Positions 10,173-18,971 of a DNA stretch of 64,000 bases are shown piece by piece (positions within the stretch are counted from its first letter, which is position 1; each line of letters starts with the position of its first letter). Source of the stretch: Bifidobacterium eulemuris (GTDB lineage: Bacteria; Actinomycetota; Actinomycetes; Actinomycetales; Bifidobacteriaceae); NCBI RefSeq assembly GCF_014898155.1, contig NZ_CP062938.1, positions 2,856,840 through 2,920,839 on the forward strand, read 5' to 3'. The notes under the pieces were generated by a model. That model ran no database searches. It was not told the DNA's origin and saw only the letters and a program-made list of their open reading frames with translations. The position numbers were made by a program, and so were the translations under genes.

Positions 10173-10244
10173 CTGGATGGTGGTGCGTCGCTTCGGCTAC
10201 GATGTGAGTGCGTCCGCCGACCTCACCATGCCGGTCAACGTTGA
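10173..10244 (+). pseudogene. Remnant of a second pncA copy
   Basis: Directly after the MFS stop, the bases resemble the spacer that precedes intact pncA, then jump to a segment (about 10190-10244) matching codons for the C-terminal LGYDVRVFTDLTVPVS part of pncA at 12158-12212. Most of the gene body is missing. It is read in no useful frame and is interpreted as a deletion remnant of a duplicated MFS-pncA unit. Confidence 0.65.
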
Positions 10245-10304
10245 ATTTGTGCGCTTCGACCGTCGCTTGCCTAGACCGTTGTTCAGACGACGGCATCTTC
10301 GATC

Positions 10305-11327
10305 TCAGGCTTTGCCGGAGGTCGGCTGGTGGGCGTCGATGCCATGCAGGGCGGAACGGTGATATGCGGCGGGAACTCCGGCGGACGTATGCGGATGGTC
10401 GTTCATCACCGCGAAATTCAATCCGATCAGCAGGCCTCCGCCTACAAAATTGCCGAGCAGGATCACTGTGACGGTCAGCACTTCCATCAACGGATCGCCG
10501 ACGCCCTGCACCCCCGTGATGAGAAACAGCACGGAATCCGCGATGGAATGTTCGAATCCGAGGAATGCGAACACGAACACCGCCACCACCATGATCACGC
10601 ATTTGGTGAAATCATTGGTGAGTTTGCCGTTGTACACCATCAGCATGCCGATGTTGATGCAGAAGTTGCAAAGGATCGCCCGCACGAACAGATCGGCCAC
10701 CCCGAACGCGCCGTCGTGCAGATAGCCGGTTTTCAGTTGAACCGCGGCGACCATCTGATCGAATACGGCACCATCTATGATGGTTGAGAACCGCAGCAAT
10801 ATGGCGATGACCAATCCGCCGATGAGATTGCCCGTGAGACATAAGGCCAGAATGCGCAGCGAGTGCGCCCAGTTGATGCGGTGATGGTAGGCACCGATGG
10901 ACACGATCATCATATTCGATGTCAGCAGTTCCGAATTGGTGTAGAAGATCAACACCAGCGCCCATCCGAAGGTGAGGGATGCCAGCACCTTGCCGAGTAT
11001 GGGGAATCCCGCCGGCGCGCCCTCGACGCGGAATGCGGCGACGATGGCGAAATAGGTGGTGAAGAAGATGCCGACGAACAGGCCGGCCATGATGGCGCGC
11101 TGCATGTATTTGCCGGCCATCTTGCCGGTCATGGTCTTCTTGGAATCCAAGGCGTCCAGCACGGTGCTGACGAACGTGCGGCCCGGGAACAACGGATCCA
11201 TAGGCTGCGGGGCGGCGAAGGGCGTGCCGTTGGATGGCGGCGAAGGCGTGTCGCCCAACGTGGTCGCGTAATCGTTCGGCATGCCGCCGATGTCCGCTGG
11301 ATGCTGTGGGGTGGGGTGATCTTCCAT
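10305..11327 (-). CDS. Formate/nitrite transporter (FNT) family protein
   Basis: 340 residues with a proline-rich cytosolic N-terminus of about 70 residues and six membrane helices. Family signatures include FYTNSELLTSNMM, ILCNFCINIGMLM and the pore motif GFEHSIADSVLF. FNT channels move formate, nitrite or related monocarboxylates; formate export fits bifidobacterial fermentation through pyruvate formate-lyase, but the substrate is inferred. ATG 11327 lacks a clear ribosome site; ATG at about 11282 is an alternative. The gene lies on the opposite strand between the two remnants of the MFS-pncA duplication. Confidence 0.88.
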   Translation of the reverse strand: MEDHPTPQHPADIGGMPNDYATTLGDTPSPPSNGTPFAAPQPMDPLFPGRTFVSTVLDALDSKKTMTGKMAGKYMQRAIMAGLFVGIFFTTYFAIVAAFRVEGAPAGFPILGKVLASLTFGWALVLIFYTNSELLTSNMMIVSIGAYHHRINWAHSLRILALCLTGNLIGGLVIAILLRFSTIIDGAVFDQMVAAVQLKTGYLHDGAFGVADLFVRAILCNFCINIGMLMVYNGKLTNDFTKCVIMVVAVFVFAFLGFEHSIADSVLFLITGVQGVGDPLMEVLTVTVILLGNFVGGGLLIGLNFAVMNDHPHTSAGVPAAYHRSALHGIDAHQPTSGKA

Positions 11328-11485
11328 ACGTTCAGTGTGTCATGCCGTGCGACCCTATACGATGCGGAATGCTATGAGTTTGCTCACATAACGCGGTTAT
11401 GGTGCCGAATATGGGTGAATATGCCATGCAAACGAGCTTGAATCCGGTCGCCATGGATATGACAGGCGCGGGAACCCTCATCCAG

Positions 11486-11593
11486 GTGGCGGCGCTTGCG
11501 TTGGCCTGCGCGATCGTCGGTCTTGCGATCGCGGTGTGTTCACCGATCCGCGGCATCCCCAAGCCGGAACTTTGGGACCGTGTTACCTTGTGA
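11486..11593 (+). pseudogene. 3' remnant of a duplicated MFS transporter gene
   Basis: The 108 bases repeat the last 36 codons of the MFS gene (10065-10172). The first 30 codons (VAALALACAIVGL ... GIPKPELW) encode the same residues in both copies, while the nucleotide differences I see in this stretch (about four) are synonymous; the last few residues differ. Upstream similarity ends abruptly at about 11485. The rest of the 11328-11656 gap holds nothing else recognisable. It sits just before intact pncA. Confidence 0.8.
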
Positions 11594-11656
11594 CCGGCTG
11601 ACGATGCTCGCATATGCGCCCGTGAGTATGATTGGGCGTGAATGAAGGAGGCCGAT

Positions 11657-12271
11657 ATGGTACGCAAGGCATTGATCGTGGTGGATGTGCAGCCGACCTT
11701 TTGCGAGGGCGGCGAGCTTGGCGTGGAAGGCGGCGACGCGGTGGCCGAGCGCATCGCCGCGTACATGACGGCGCATCGCGACGAATACGCGTATATCGCC
11801 ACCACGCAGGATTGGCATATCGAACCGGGGGAGCATTGGTCCGACCAGCCGGACTTCGTGGACACCTGGCCGGTCCACGGCAAAGCGGGCACGCCGAATG
11901 CCGAACTGCATCCGGCCGTCAAGGCGCTGGATATCGAACACCACTTCAAGAAAGGCCAGTATTCCGCGGCCTATTCAGGTTTCGAAGGCATCGAAGACAA
12001 CACCGACCGCATCCAGACGCGTGACGAGGTCGCCGCCGAAGCCGAGGCGGGCAGGACGCTCGCCACCGCGCTCGCCGATGCCGACGTGACCCAGGTGGAC
12101 GTGGTCGGCATCGCCGAATCGCATTGCGTCAAGGAGACCGCGCTCGACGCGCAACGCCTCGGCTACGATGTGCGCGTCTTCACCGACCTCACCGTGCCTG
12201 TCAGCGCCGAACTCGGCCAGGCCGCCCGCGAGGAGATGTCCAGCAATGACATCGAACTCGTACATTCATAG
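11657..12271 (+). CDS. pncA: Nicotinamidase/pyrazinamidase
   Basis: 204 residues of the isochorismatase-like fold. It hydrolyses nicotinamide to nicotinate and ammonia for NAD salvage in the cytosol. The catalytic triad is visible: Asp10 (VVDVQPTF), Lys99 (KKGQYSAAYSGF) and Cys157 (ESHCVKET); the metal-site region TTQDWHIEPGEHW is present. ATG 11657 has AAGGAGG five bases upstream; the in-frame ATG at 11642 lies before that site and is rejected. It overlaps the following nucleotidyltransferase by 26 bases. Confidence 0.93.
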   Translation: MVRKALIVVDVQPTFCEGGELGVEGGDAVAERIAAYMTAHRDEYAYIATTQDWHIEPGEHWSDQPDFVDTWPVHGKAGTPNAELHPAVKALDIEHHFKKGQYSAAYSGFEGIEDNTDRIQTRDEVAAEAEAGRTLATALADADVTQVDVVGIAESHCVKETALDAQRLGYDVRVFTDLTVPVSAELGQAAREEMSSNDIELVHS

Positions 12272-12593
12272 CCGTGATGATGAGCTGGAGACGATTCGGA
12301 CAATCGTCTCTCAGATCGCTCGACAGTATGGGCTTGCCGAGATGTATCTCTACGGCTCCATGGCTCGAGGCGATGCCGATTCTGACTCCGATATCGACCT
12401 GATGTACCGTTACAAGAAGGATAGACAAAGACAACTGCCGAACATTATGACGATGAAGGAGACGCTGGAGCGTATGTTGGGACGCGAAGTGTCGCTGCTG
12501 TCCCTGGATTCGCTCGAAAAACACGCTTTGACCAGTCGTGCGAGCAGACGGTTCTATGAAGGTGCCAAAACCGACATGATTAGGCTGGCGTGA
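12246..12593 (+). CDS. Minimal nucleotidyltransferase (MNT-domain) protein
   Basis: 115 residues. The motif GSMARGDADSDSDIDL is the GSx10DxD signature of small nucleotidyltransferases that pair with HEPN (DUF86) ribonucleases in the MNT-HEPN toxin-antitoxin systems; there the MNT protein adds AMP to and silences the HEPN toxin. No HEPN partner follows: only a seven-codon ORF precedes the convergent response-regulator gene. Start ATG 12246 has GAGGAG upstream and overlaps the pncA end. Its role is therefore uncertain; it could be an orphan antitoxin. Confidence 0.8.
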   Translation: MTSNSYIHSRDDELETIRTIVSQIARQYGLAEMYLYGSMARGDADSDSDIDLMYRYKKDRQRQLPNIMTMKETLERMLGREVSLLSLDSLEKHALTSRASRRFYEGAKTDMIRLA

Positions 12594-12637
12594 GGAGGCG
12601 TGTTGGTCGGAAAACTGCTATAGCGAGGGGCATTCAC

Positions 12638-13330
12638 TCATAGACGGGCGGGGATGTCGGCGCGTTCGACCAGACGCGCCATCTGCACGCGGCCCATGCT
12701 CAACTTGTCGGAGGCCGACGAGAGGTGGGCTTTGGCGGTGCGCTCGGAGATGAACATGCGGGAGGCGATTTCGGCGTTGGTGTAGCCCTCCGCGGCAAGC
12801 ACCACAGCCTCGCGCTCGCGTGCGGGCAGCGTATCCAACAGGGCACGTGCCTCATCGCGGCGCGACTGCGGCCGCTGCGCCGTCAGATCGCCGATCAGCT
12901 GCCGTTGGCTGGCGATGTTGAACTGGGGCGTTCCCTCGCATACGCCCAACACACGTCGGATGATCTCCTCCGGAGCGTCGGTTTTCGACACGAATCCCTC
13001 CGCGCCCGCCTCGATCGCCCGTTCGACCGTGTTGGATGGGCTGAGCGACGTCAGAATCAGCACATGCGGCGCGGGGGAGAGAGATCGCAGCATGCGGGTC
13101 GCATCGATGCCGTCCATACCGGGCATGGCGATGTCCATCAGCACCACGTCGGGATGTTCGTCGCGAGCCCGCTCCACCGCGGCCGTCCCGTCGGTGGACG
13201 TGGACACCACATGGATGCGCCCTGAGGAATAGTCGGTAAGAATCAGACTCATCGCCTGGCAGATCATCGGATCGTCGTCGATGACACTGACGCGTATGGG
13301 ATCGCCTTGCTGCACTTCGCTCACAAGCAT
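12638..13330 (-). CDS. NarL/LuxR-family response regulator
   Basis: 230 residues. The receiver domain (IRVSVIDDDPMICQAM) carries the phospho-acceptor Asp66 in VVLMDIAMPGMDG and the conserved Lys in GFVSKTDAP. The C-terminal LuxR-type helix-turn-helix is LPAREREAVVLAAEG followed by TNAEIASRMFISERTAKAHL. It starts five bases after the stop of the sensor kinase, so the two form an operon and a two-component system. The start ATG 13330 is chosen for position; the further upstream frame lies inside the kinase gene. The signal sensed is unknown. Confidence 0.9.
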   Translation of the reverse strand: MLVSEVQQGDPIRVSVIDDDPMICQAMSLILTDYSSGRIHVVSTSTDGTAAVERARDEHPDVVLMDIAMPGMDGIDATRMLRSLSPAPHVLILTSLSPSNTVERAIEAGAEGFVSKTDAPEEIIRRVLGVCEGTPQFNIASQRQLIGDLTAQRPQSRRDEARALLDTLPAREREAVVLAAEGYTNAEIASRMFISERTAKAHLSSASDKLSMGRVQMARLVERADIPARL

Positions 13331-13335
13331 CCAGT

Positions 13336-14859
13336 CTAGCGGCGTGCCGACGCAATCCACGGCAGGCGTACATCGAGATGGAACACGAGCCGTTCGTCGA
13401 ACCCATACCGACATGCGCCATGCGCTGAGGCGATGCGGGCCGTCAGTCCGGCGAGCCCGTTATGCGAATGCGATCCGTCATGCGGGGTGATAGTGGGAGC
13501 CGGCCGGGCGGAGCCCTGAATGACGGGAGATTGGGCGGGCGTCGCCTGCGATGCCGAAGGCGAGGTCGCCCGTGTAGGGGAATCCGTCGCGTCGATTTTC
13601 GCGGTGGTCGTCGGCGGTGCGGGATTGCTGACATGCACATGCACGCCATGTGTGGGGTTCGCGGTCACCTCCAATGAGACCGGAGCGTCCGGCGCATGAC
13701 GGCGCGCGTTGGTCAACCCCTCCTGGATGGCGCGATAGGCGATTTTGCCGATGCCCTCATCCAACGCGCTGAGCTGTTGGATGTCGATCCAAGTGTTGAG
13801 CCGCATGCCTGCGTTGCGGGCGTCGCCGACCAGCGAGTCCAAGGACTCACGCGTCAATGCCGTCTCGTCGGAGGGAATCAGCTGCTCCCAAGCCTGCTGC
13901 GGATGCCTCAGCATATCGATGATCGCATGCGCCTCATCCAACGCGCCGGCGGCCTGCCTACGGATATCCTCGCACTGGCGCACCAGCGCCTGCGCCTGCG
14001 CGGACGGCTCCAACTTGCCGGCTTCCGCCTGCAGCGCGCTCGCGTTCAACGCCAACAACGACAGCGAATGGGCCAGCGTGTCGTGCGCCTCCGCGGCGAT
14101 GGCGTCGGCCAGCTGCTGGTTGTTCAGATCGCTTTGCAGCGTGGCCGCATGGCTCGTGGCCGCGTCGGCGCGCGCTTTGACGGTTTGCAGATTGGCTCTC
14201 GATCGGATATGCAGCCCGATCAACGTGGCGATCACCACTTCGATCAGCGCCACGCTCACCGCGGTGACGACCACCGGTGTCTCTCCGGTGAGCATCTCCA
14301 GCGGCACGCCGTTTTGACCGGTGTGCGGTTTGGCAAAGATCATGTGCCAGAGCGAGGACTCCGGCGTGTTGAGGGCGTCGCGCAGATGCGCCCCAACGAC
14401 GATGACGGTCGCCACTCCAACCACCCGCACCGTGCGTTTCATGGAGCTGCGACGGGCGATCAGCGCGGTCAACGCCATCAACAGCAGCATCGGATCATAG
14501 GGGAATATCAGCACGACGGCGCAGCACAGCCAAAACACCAGCTCCGGATAGCGCGATCGGGCGGTCAGCAGAAAGGGGAATACGAACGCCAACAGCGTGC
14601 TGACGATCATCCACACGTACATACCGTTTTGGGGTTCGTCCATGTATTGCTGGGCGGCGAACGCGCATTGCATCAGGCAGCAGAACGCGGCGGCGGGAAT
14701 CATCACGACGGTGCACCACAGTCGCGTGCGCACCGGTACCTCGTCGTCCGCGTCTTGCGACAGGCCGGAGATCCACGGCATGGAATGCCACAGGCGGCGG
14801 TTCGGCGAAGTCCGCGTCGGCGCTGCCGGCGGGCGGGGGAGTGGTGCTGATGGGGTCAT
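13336..14859 (-). CDS. Sensor histidine kinase (HisKA_3 type)
   Basis: 507 residues. About five or six membrane helices occupy roughly residues 45-215, with only short external loops, as in intramembrane-sensing kinases. The dimerisation domain carries His259 in EAHDTLAHSLSLLAL, and the ATPase domain has the N-box LTNARRHAPDAP and a G-box NGLAGLTARI. A Pro/Ser/Thr-rich linker of about 50 residues splits the ATPase domain between those boxes. ATG 14859 is preferred; ATG 14904 is possible. Its promoter region is shared with the divergent DUF4190/DUF5067 gene, a plausible target. Confidence 0.88.
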   Translation of the reverse strand: MTPSAPLPRPPAAPTRTSPNRRLWHSMPWISGLSQDADDEVPVRTRLWCTVVMIPAAAFCCLMQCAFAAQQYMDEPQNGMYVWMIVSTLLAFVFPFLLTARSRYPELVFWLCCAVVLIFPYDPMLLLMALTALIARRSSMKRTVRVVGVATVIVVGAHLRDALNTPESSLWHMIFAKPHTGQNGVPLEMLTGETPVVVTAVSVALIEVVIATLIGLHIRSRANLQTVKARADAATSHAATLQSDLNNQQLADAIAAEAHDTLAHSLSLLALNASALQAEAGKLEPSAQAQALVRQCEDIRRQAAGALDEAHAIIDMLRHPQQAWEQLIPSDETALTRESLDSLVGDARNAGMRLNTWIDIQQLSALDEGIGKIAYRAIQEGLTNARRHAPDAPVSLEVTANPTHGVHVHVSNPAPPTTTAKIDATDSPTRATSPSASQATPAQSPVIQGSARPAPTITPHDGSHSHNGLAGLTARIASAHGACRYGFDERLVFHLDVRLPWIASARR

Positions 14860-15043
14860 GAGGTCCACTGTATTGCCATGCGCACCCTCGACGCCATTGG
14901 ACATGCGGTCAAAATCGGCGGACCGTCGTTGCCCGAACAGGCAATCGCAAATGGCCGTTCGTACACTGACGCGCACACGCGCGGGTCGATAGCGTCGGTA
15001 TCGTACGAGATTCGCCTCGTTCGACACGAGAAAGAAGGATAAG

Positions 15044-15877
15044 ATGACCTCTCCCACCGCGCCCGTCCAACCCGCCGCGGGCATGCCCGACGACCCCGCG
15101 CCCGTCCAACCGCGCCGCACCACCGCGGCCGGCATCGTCGCACTGGTATTGGGCGTCATCGCGCTGATACTGAGCTTCATCCCCATCATCAACAATCTGG
15201 CCGCCATCCTGGGTGTGATCGGCGCGGTGTTCGCCATCGTGGCCCTCGTGGGCACCTTCCGCGGCAAGAGACACGGCAAGGGTCTGGCCATCGCGGCCGC
15301 GGTGGTGTGCGTGCTGTCCGTGGTGGTGACGCTGGCCATCCAGTCGGCGACCGTCAGCGCCATCGACGACGCCGCCAAGGAGGCCAAAGGCATCGACACC
15401 TCGCAGGACGCCGGATCCGACGCCGACAATGGTACCGACGACGGTGCCGCCACGTCCTCCGATGATGGAGCCGACGATTCCGCGGCGGCCAACGACGAAC
15501 AGGACGGGGAAGGCGATATCGAAGGCGCCCATGTGAGCATCGTCTCCGCCGCGCGAAGCGGCAACGACTATGAAGGCAACGCCACCGTACTGGTCACCTA
15601 CGAGTGGACCAACACCACCGAGAAGAACAACTCCTTCGCGGCGTTGGCCAATCCGAAGGTGTTCCAGAACGGCACCGAATTGAGCACCGCCATCTACATG
15701 GACAATCCGGAAGGCTACGATTCCGACTCCTATCTGGCCGAAGCGCAGCCGAACGCCACCGCGAGGGTCACGCTCGGATACGTGCTGCAGGACGATTCGC
15801 CGGTCACCGTCGACGTCACCGCGCTTTTCTCCATCACCGACGATTCCAAGGTGACCCGCACCTTCTCCCTAAGTTAG
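15044..15877 (+). CDS. DUF4190/DUF5067 membrane-anchored protein
   Basis: 277 residues. Two or three N-terminal membrane helices (TTAAGIVALVLGVIALILS region, a GAVFAIVALVG helix, and AAAVVCVLSVVVTLA) form a DUF4190-like anchor. An acidic low-complexity linker rich in Asp, Ala and Thr (about residues 108-160) follows, then a C-terminal extracytoplasmic domain of the DUF5067 kind (ARSGNDYEGNATVLVTYEWT). Such proteins are common in Gram-positive surfaces but their function is not established. AGAAGGA precedes the ATG. Its divergent position to a two-component system suggests envelope-stress control. Confidence 0.8.
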   Translation: MTSPTAPVQPAAGMPDDPAPVQPRRTTAAGIVALVLGVIALILSFIPIINNLAAILGVIGAVFAIVALVGTFRGKRHGKGLAIAAAVVCVLSVVVTLAIQSATVSAIDDAAKEAKGIDTSQDAGSDADNGTDDGAATSSDDGADDSAAANDEQDGEGDIEGAHVSIVSAARSGNDYEGNATVLVTYEWTNTTEKNNSFAALANPKVFQNGTELSTAIYMDNPEGYDSDSYLAEAQPNATARVTLGYVLQDDSPVTVDVTALFSITDDSKVTRTFSLS

Positions 15878-15906
15878 ACGTAAGTTAGACGGCAGTCTGA
15901 CCGTTG

Positions 15907-15956
15907 AGGCGCGTTCCCGGCAGAGGACTCGGATCCATCGGCCCGGGACGCGCCTT
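15907..15956 (+). terminator. Hairpin after the DUF5067 gene
   Basis: Arms at 15907-15921 and 15941-15956 (AGGCGCGTTCCCGG with its near-complement) around a 19-base loop; the trailing sequence has only two T, so strength is moderate. Confidence 0.55.
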
Positions 15957-16081
15957 GCGCGCGACGAGGGAGATCCGGGCGCGTGATGAAACCGTGCGTG
16001 TTCGCCCCGAGCCGAGAGTTTTCATGGAATTGTAAGGCGGCGTCCACTACGATTGAGGCTAAGTCGACAAAAGGAGCGATT

Positions 16082-16948
16082 ATGACATTCGGTCAGCAGC
16101 CCCAGCGCAACGGCAACCAGCCGCAGCAGTTCAACGGCCAGCAGTATGGCCAGCCCCAATACGGGCAGCAGTATTACCAGCAGGCGCCGCAATACGCGCA
16201 AAACCAGGGCCAGTACGCCTACGCAGCGAACGGCATGGGCGGCACAGCCACTATGGACGCGCAGATGGCCTACTCCTATGAGGAGGCCCGCCGCGTCTCC
16301 GTCACCAAGGCCTACGGAGAGATGACCATCGGCCTGATCGTCACCGCGGTGGTCGCGGTGCTCGGCCAGATGACCGGCGCGTACTATTCCTTCGTCATGG
16401 CCACCGGTCTGATCGGCATCATCGGCCTGTGCGTCGCGCAGATCGCCCTGGCGGTGGTTCTCGGCGCGCGCATCATGAAGATGAAGTCGAGCACGGCCCG
16501 CGTCATGTTCTATGTGTACGCCGCTTTGATGGGTTTCACCCTGACCTCCATCTTCATGGTGTACGACCTCGGTTCGATCGGCATCGCGCTCGGCATCACC
16601 GCCGCGTTCTTCTTCGCGCTGACGATGTTCGGCATGACCACCAAGTTCGACATGCTCAAGGCCGGACCGATCCTGATGGTCGGTCTGATCGTGCTCATCA
16701 TCTCGCAGGTGGTGCTCATGTTCCTGCAGGTCGACGGTATGACCCAGATCGTGTGCGCGCTCGGCCTGGTGCTGTTCGCCGGCATGACCATCTACGACGC
16801 GCAGAAGACGCGCGCGCTGTTCGCGGCCTATGAGTCGCAAGGTCCGGAGATGATCAAGAAGATCTCGATCCTCTGCGCGTTGAACCTCTATCTCGACTTC
16901 GTGAACATGTTCCTCTACATTCTGCAGCTGCTGGGCAACCGCGACTAG
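16082..16948 (+). CDS. Bax inhibitor-1/YccA family membrane protein
   Basis: 288 residues. The first ~60 are Gln/Tyr-rich (repeats of QYGQPQYGQQYY type), a disordered cytosolic tail. Seven membrane segments follow from about residue 85, with ARRVSVTKAYGEMTIGL, and the closing NLYLDFVNMFLYILQLLG typical of the Bax inhibitor-1 family, whose bacterial members are proton-sensitive calcium-leak channels or protease partners. AAAGGAG lies upstream of ATG 16082. Monocistronic, with a terminator after it. Confidence 0.9.
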   Translation: MTFGQQPQRNGNQPQQFNGQQYGQPQYGQQYYQQAPQYAQNQGQYAYAANGMGGTATMDAQMAYSYEEARRVSVTKAYGEMTIGLIVTAVVAVLGQMTGAYYSFVMATGLIGIIGLCVAQIALAVVLGARIMKMKSSTARVMFYVYAALMGFTLTSIFMVYDLGSIGIALGITAAFFFALTMFGMTTKFDMLKAGPILMVGLIVLIISQVVLMFLQVDGMTQIVCALGLVLFAGMTIYDAQKTRALFAAYESQGPEMIKKISILCALNLYLDFVNMFLYILQLLGNRD

Positions 16949-16976
16949 TTCGCGGCAGCCGCCATGCCACAATGTT

Positions 16977-17012
16977 ATCGGCCCGTCGGTCCTTTCCGGC
17001 GGGCCGATTTGC
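16977..17012 (+). terminator. Intrinsic terminator after the YccA-like gene
   Basis: ATCGGCCCGTCGG and its near-complement flank a short TCCTTT loop, followed by TTTG. Confidence 0.7.
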
Positions 17013-17104
17013 GCGTATAGGGCATGTTTCGGAGCAACCGGCGAGTGGACATGGCCGAACCGGCATTGGGATTCTGTCAGTGAGACGGGTTAGCGTGGGA
17101 GGCC

Positions 17105-18094
17105 ATGAGAAAACAAGAGCTCGTCGGCATGATGTGCCTGCTGCTGACGGCATTGATTTGGGGCTCGTCCTTCGTTGCGCAGGTGCGGGGCATGGACTCG
17201 ATGTCCCCAATGTTCTTCAACGCCTGCCGCTTCACGCTTGGCGCGTTATCGCTGCTTCCGGTGCTGGCGGTCATGCGCCTGCACGCAAGGGCGAAGCGTG
17301 TCACACGCGGTTCCGAAGGCACGGACCCAAGCGTCATGCTCAAGACGGGGGACGAGGCGCATGGCGGACGCGACGCCGCGGCCATACGCCGTCACATTGG
17401 TGTGGGAACGCTCTGTGGCACTATTCTCTTCGCGGCCAGCACGCTGCAGCAGTACGGTATTCTCCTCGACCGCTCGGCTGGACGCGCGGGATTCCTCACC
17501 GCCCTGTATATCGTGATGGTGCCGCTGTTGGCATGGCTGTTCATGCGCCGCAGGGTGGGACTGCCGGTGGTGGTCGCCGTCGTCTTGTCGCTGGCAGGTT
17601 TCCACCTGCTGTGCGTTACGGATGGTTTCGGCCCGTTGGCGGGTGCCGACGTGTTGCTGCTGTTGAGCGCGGTGTCGTTCGCCGTTCATATCCTGGCGAT
17701 CGACACGTTGGGATCGACACTTGACGCGGTCGCTCTTTCCTTCGTGCAGTTCTGCGCCACCGCGGCGTTGAGTTGGATCGGCGCTTTGGCGGAGGGGAGC
17801 ATCTACTGGCCGGGTGCGGCCGGTTCCCTTGGCTCATTACTGTATGCGGGCATCGCTTCCGTGGGCGTGGCCTACACCCTGCAGGTGGTGGGGCAGCAGT
17901 GGGTGCCCCCGACCCGCGCCAGCCTCATTATGAGTCTGGAATCGTTCTTCTCGGCGTTGGGAGGCGCGCTGCTGCTCGGTGAGGTGATGTCGCCGCGGGG
18001 ATATCTTGGCTGTGCGTTGATCTTTCTCGGCACCATGCTGGCGCAGATGCCGGCGCGCCTGCCCGCGTTCCTGCGCAAGGACGCAAGCGATTAA
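17105..18094 (+). CDS. EamA-family (DMT) transporter
   Basis: 329 residues with ten hydrophobic helices in two EamA repeats: the first starts LLLTALIWGSSFVAQVRG, the second LLYAGIASVGVAYTLQVVGQ and ends in GYLGCALIFLGTMLAQMP. A roughly 30-residue hydrophilic insert separates helices three and four. DMT members export amino acids, metabolites or drugs; the substrate here is unknown. GGGAGG precedes ATG 17105. It converges with the RelQ-like gene whose stop abuts at 18095. Confidence 0.88.
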   Translation: MRKQELVGMMCLLLTALIWGSSFVAQVRGMDSMSPMFFNACRFTLGALSLLPVLAVMRLHARAKRVTRGSEGTDPSVMLKTGDEAHGGRDAAAIRRHIGVGTLCGTILFAASTLQQYGILLDRSAGRAGFLTALYIVMVPLLAWLFMRRRVGLPVVVAVVLSLAGFHLLCVTDGFGPLAGADVLLLLSAVSFAVHILAIDTLGSTLDAVALSFVQFCATAALSWIGALAEGSIYWPGAAGSLGSLLYAGIASVGVAYTLQVVGQQWVPPTRASLIMSLESFFSALGGALLLGEVMSPRGYLGCALIFLGTMLAQMPARLPAFLRKDASD

Positions 18095-18832
18095 TCACTC
18101 GGTGGTTTTCGGGGTCTCCTCGACCTGCGGGGCGCCGTTGATGTCGCGGTGGATGTTCTGCATCTGCACTTCGATGTTCTGCAGGGAGCGGGCGCAGTCG
18201 AGCAGCGTCTGCGAATGCTCGGCGAGTTTGTCGTCCGGCAGGTCGGTCTTGTATCGCAGCGCGTGCTCCAGGCTCGCCCAGTAATCCATGGCGATGGTGC
18301 GGAACTGCACCTCGACCGGCGTGTAGTGCGCGCCTGAGGAAAGGAACACCGGCACCGCGTAGATCACATGCAGCGAACGGTAGCCGTTCTGCTTGGGGTT
18401 CTTGATGTAGTCCTTGACGCGCAGCACCTGGATGTCCGACTGCGAGGACAGATAGTTCGACACGGAATACACGTCGTCGCGGTAGTTGCAGATGACGCGG
18501 ATGCCGGCCACATCGAACAGGTTGTCGCGGATGGAGTTCACGCTCACCGGCAGTCCCTTGCGCTCCAGCTTGCCGACGATGGAGTTGATGGATTTGAGTC
18601 TGCGTTCCATATGGTGGATCGGATCGTGGCTGAACCGCACCTGGAATTCGCCGTCGAGGATCTCCAGCTTGGTGCTGATCTCGTACATCGCACCTTCGTA
18701 GACCTGCATCTGGTCGATGAAATTGGTGATGTCATCGAGCCCGAACTGGCTTCCGCCCAAATCCACGGCTCTGAGACGGGCCTGCAGTTCGGATGAGCTC
18801 ATGCGGTTGTGGCGGTCAAGTATCACGATCAT
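18095..18832 (-). CDS. Small alarmone synthetase, RelQ/YjbM-like GTP pyrophosphokinase
   Basis: 245 residues, a single RelA/SpoT synthetase domain without hydrolase, TGS or ACT domains. Diagnostic stretches are SINSIVGKLERKGLP, LFDVAGIRVICNYRDDVYSV, KNPKQNGYRSLHVIY and PVEVQFRTIAMDYWASLEH. Such enzymes make (p)ppGpp from ATP and GDP or GTP in the cytosol, tuning growth and stress responses. Start ATG 18832 is uncertain since GGAG abuts it; another ATG lies at 18802. It faces miaB divergently across 139 bases. Confidence 0.9.
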   Translation of the reverse strand: MIVILDRHNRMSSSELQARLRAVDLGGSQFGLDDITNFIDQMQVYEGAMYEISTKLEILDGEFQVRFSHDPIHHMERRLKSINSIVGKLERKGLPVSVNSIRDNLFDVAGIRVICNYRDDVYSVSNYLSSQSDIQVLRVKDYIKNPKQNGYRSLHVIYAVPVFLSSGAHYTPVEVQFRTIAMDYWASLEHALRYKTDLPDDKLAEHSQTLLDCARSLQNIEVQMQNIHRDINGAPQVEETPKTTE

Positions 18833-18971
18833 CTCCGATTGTCGTCCGAGTGAACACGCTCGTTCCCAATATACCCGCCTTCCTGTAAATGAGCCGTGCG
18901 GTCGCTGAAGAGGCCGCGCTGACAAGCCCCACCGATAGGGCTGACAAGCCCCGCCGATAGGATGGTGTGTC

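Noticed and set aside
10173..10304. Short coding gene between the MFS and FNT genes
   Set aside because: Similarity to the C-terminal part of pncA shows it to be a remnant, and no frame is maintained.
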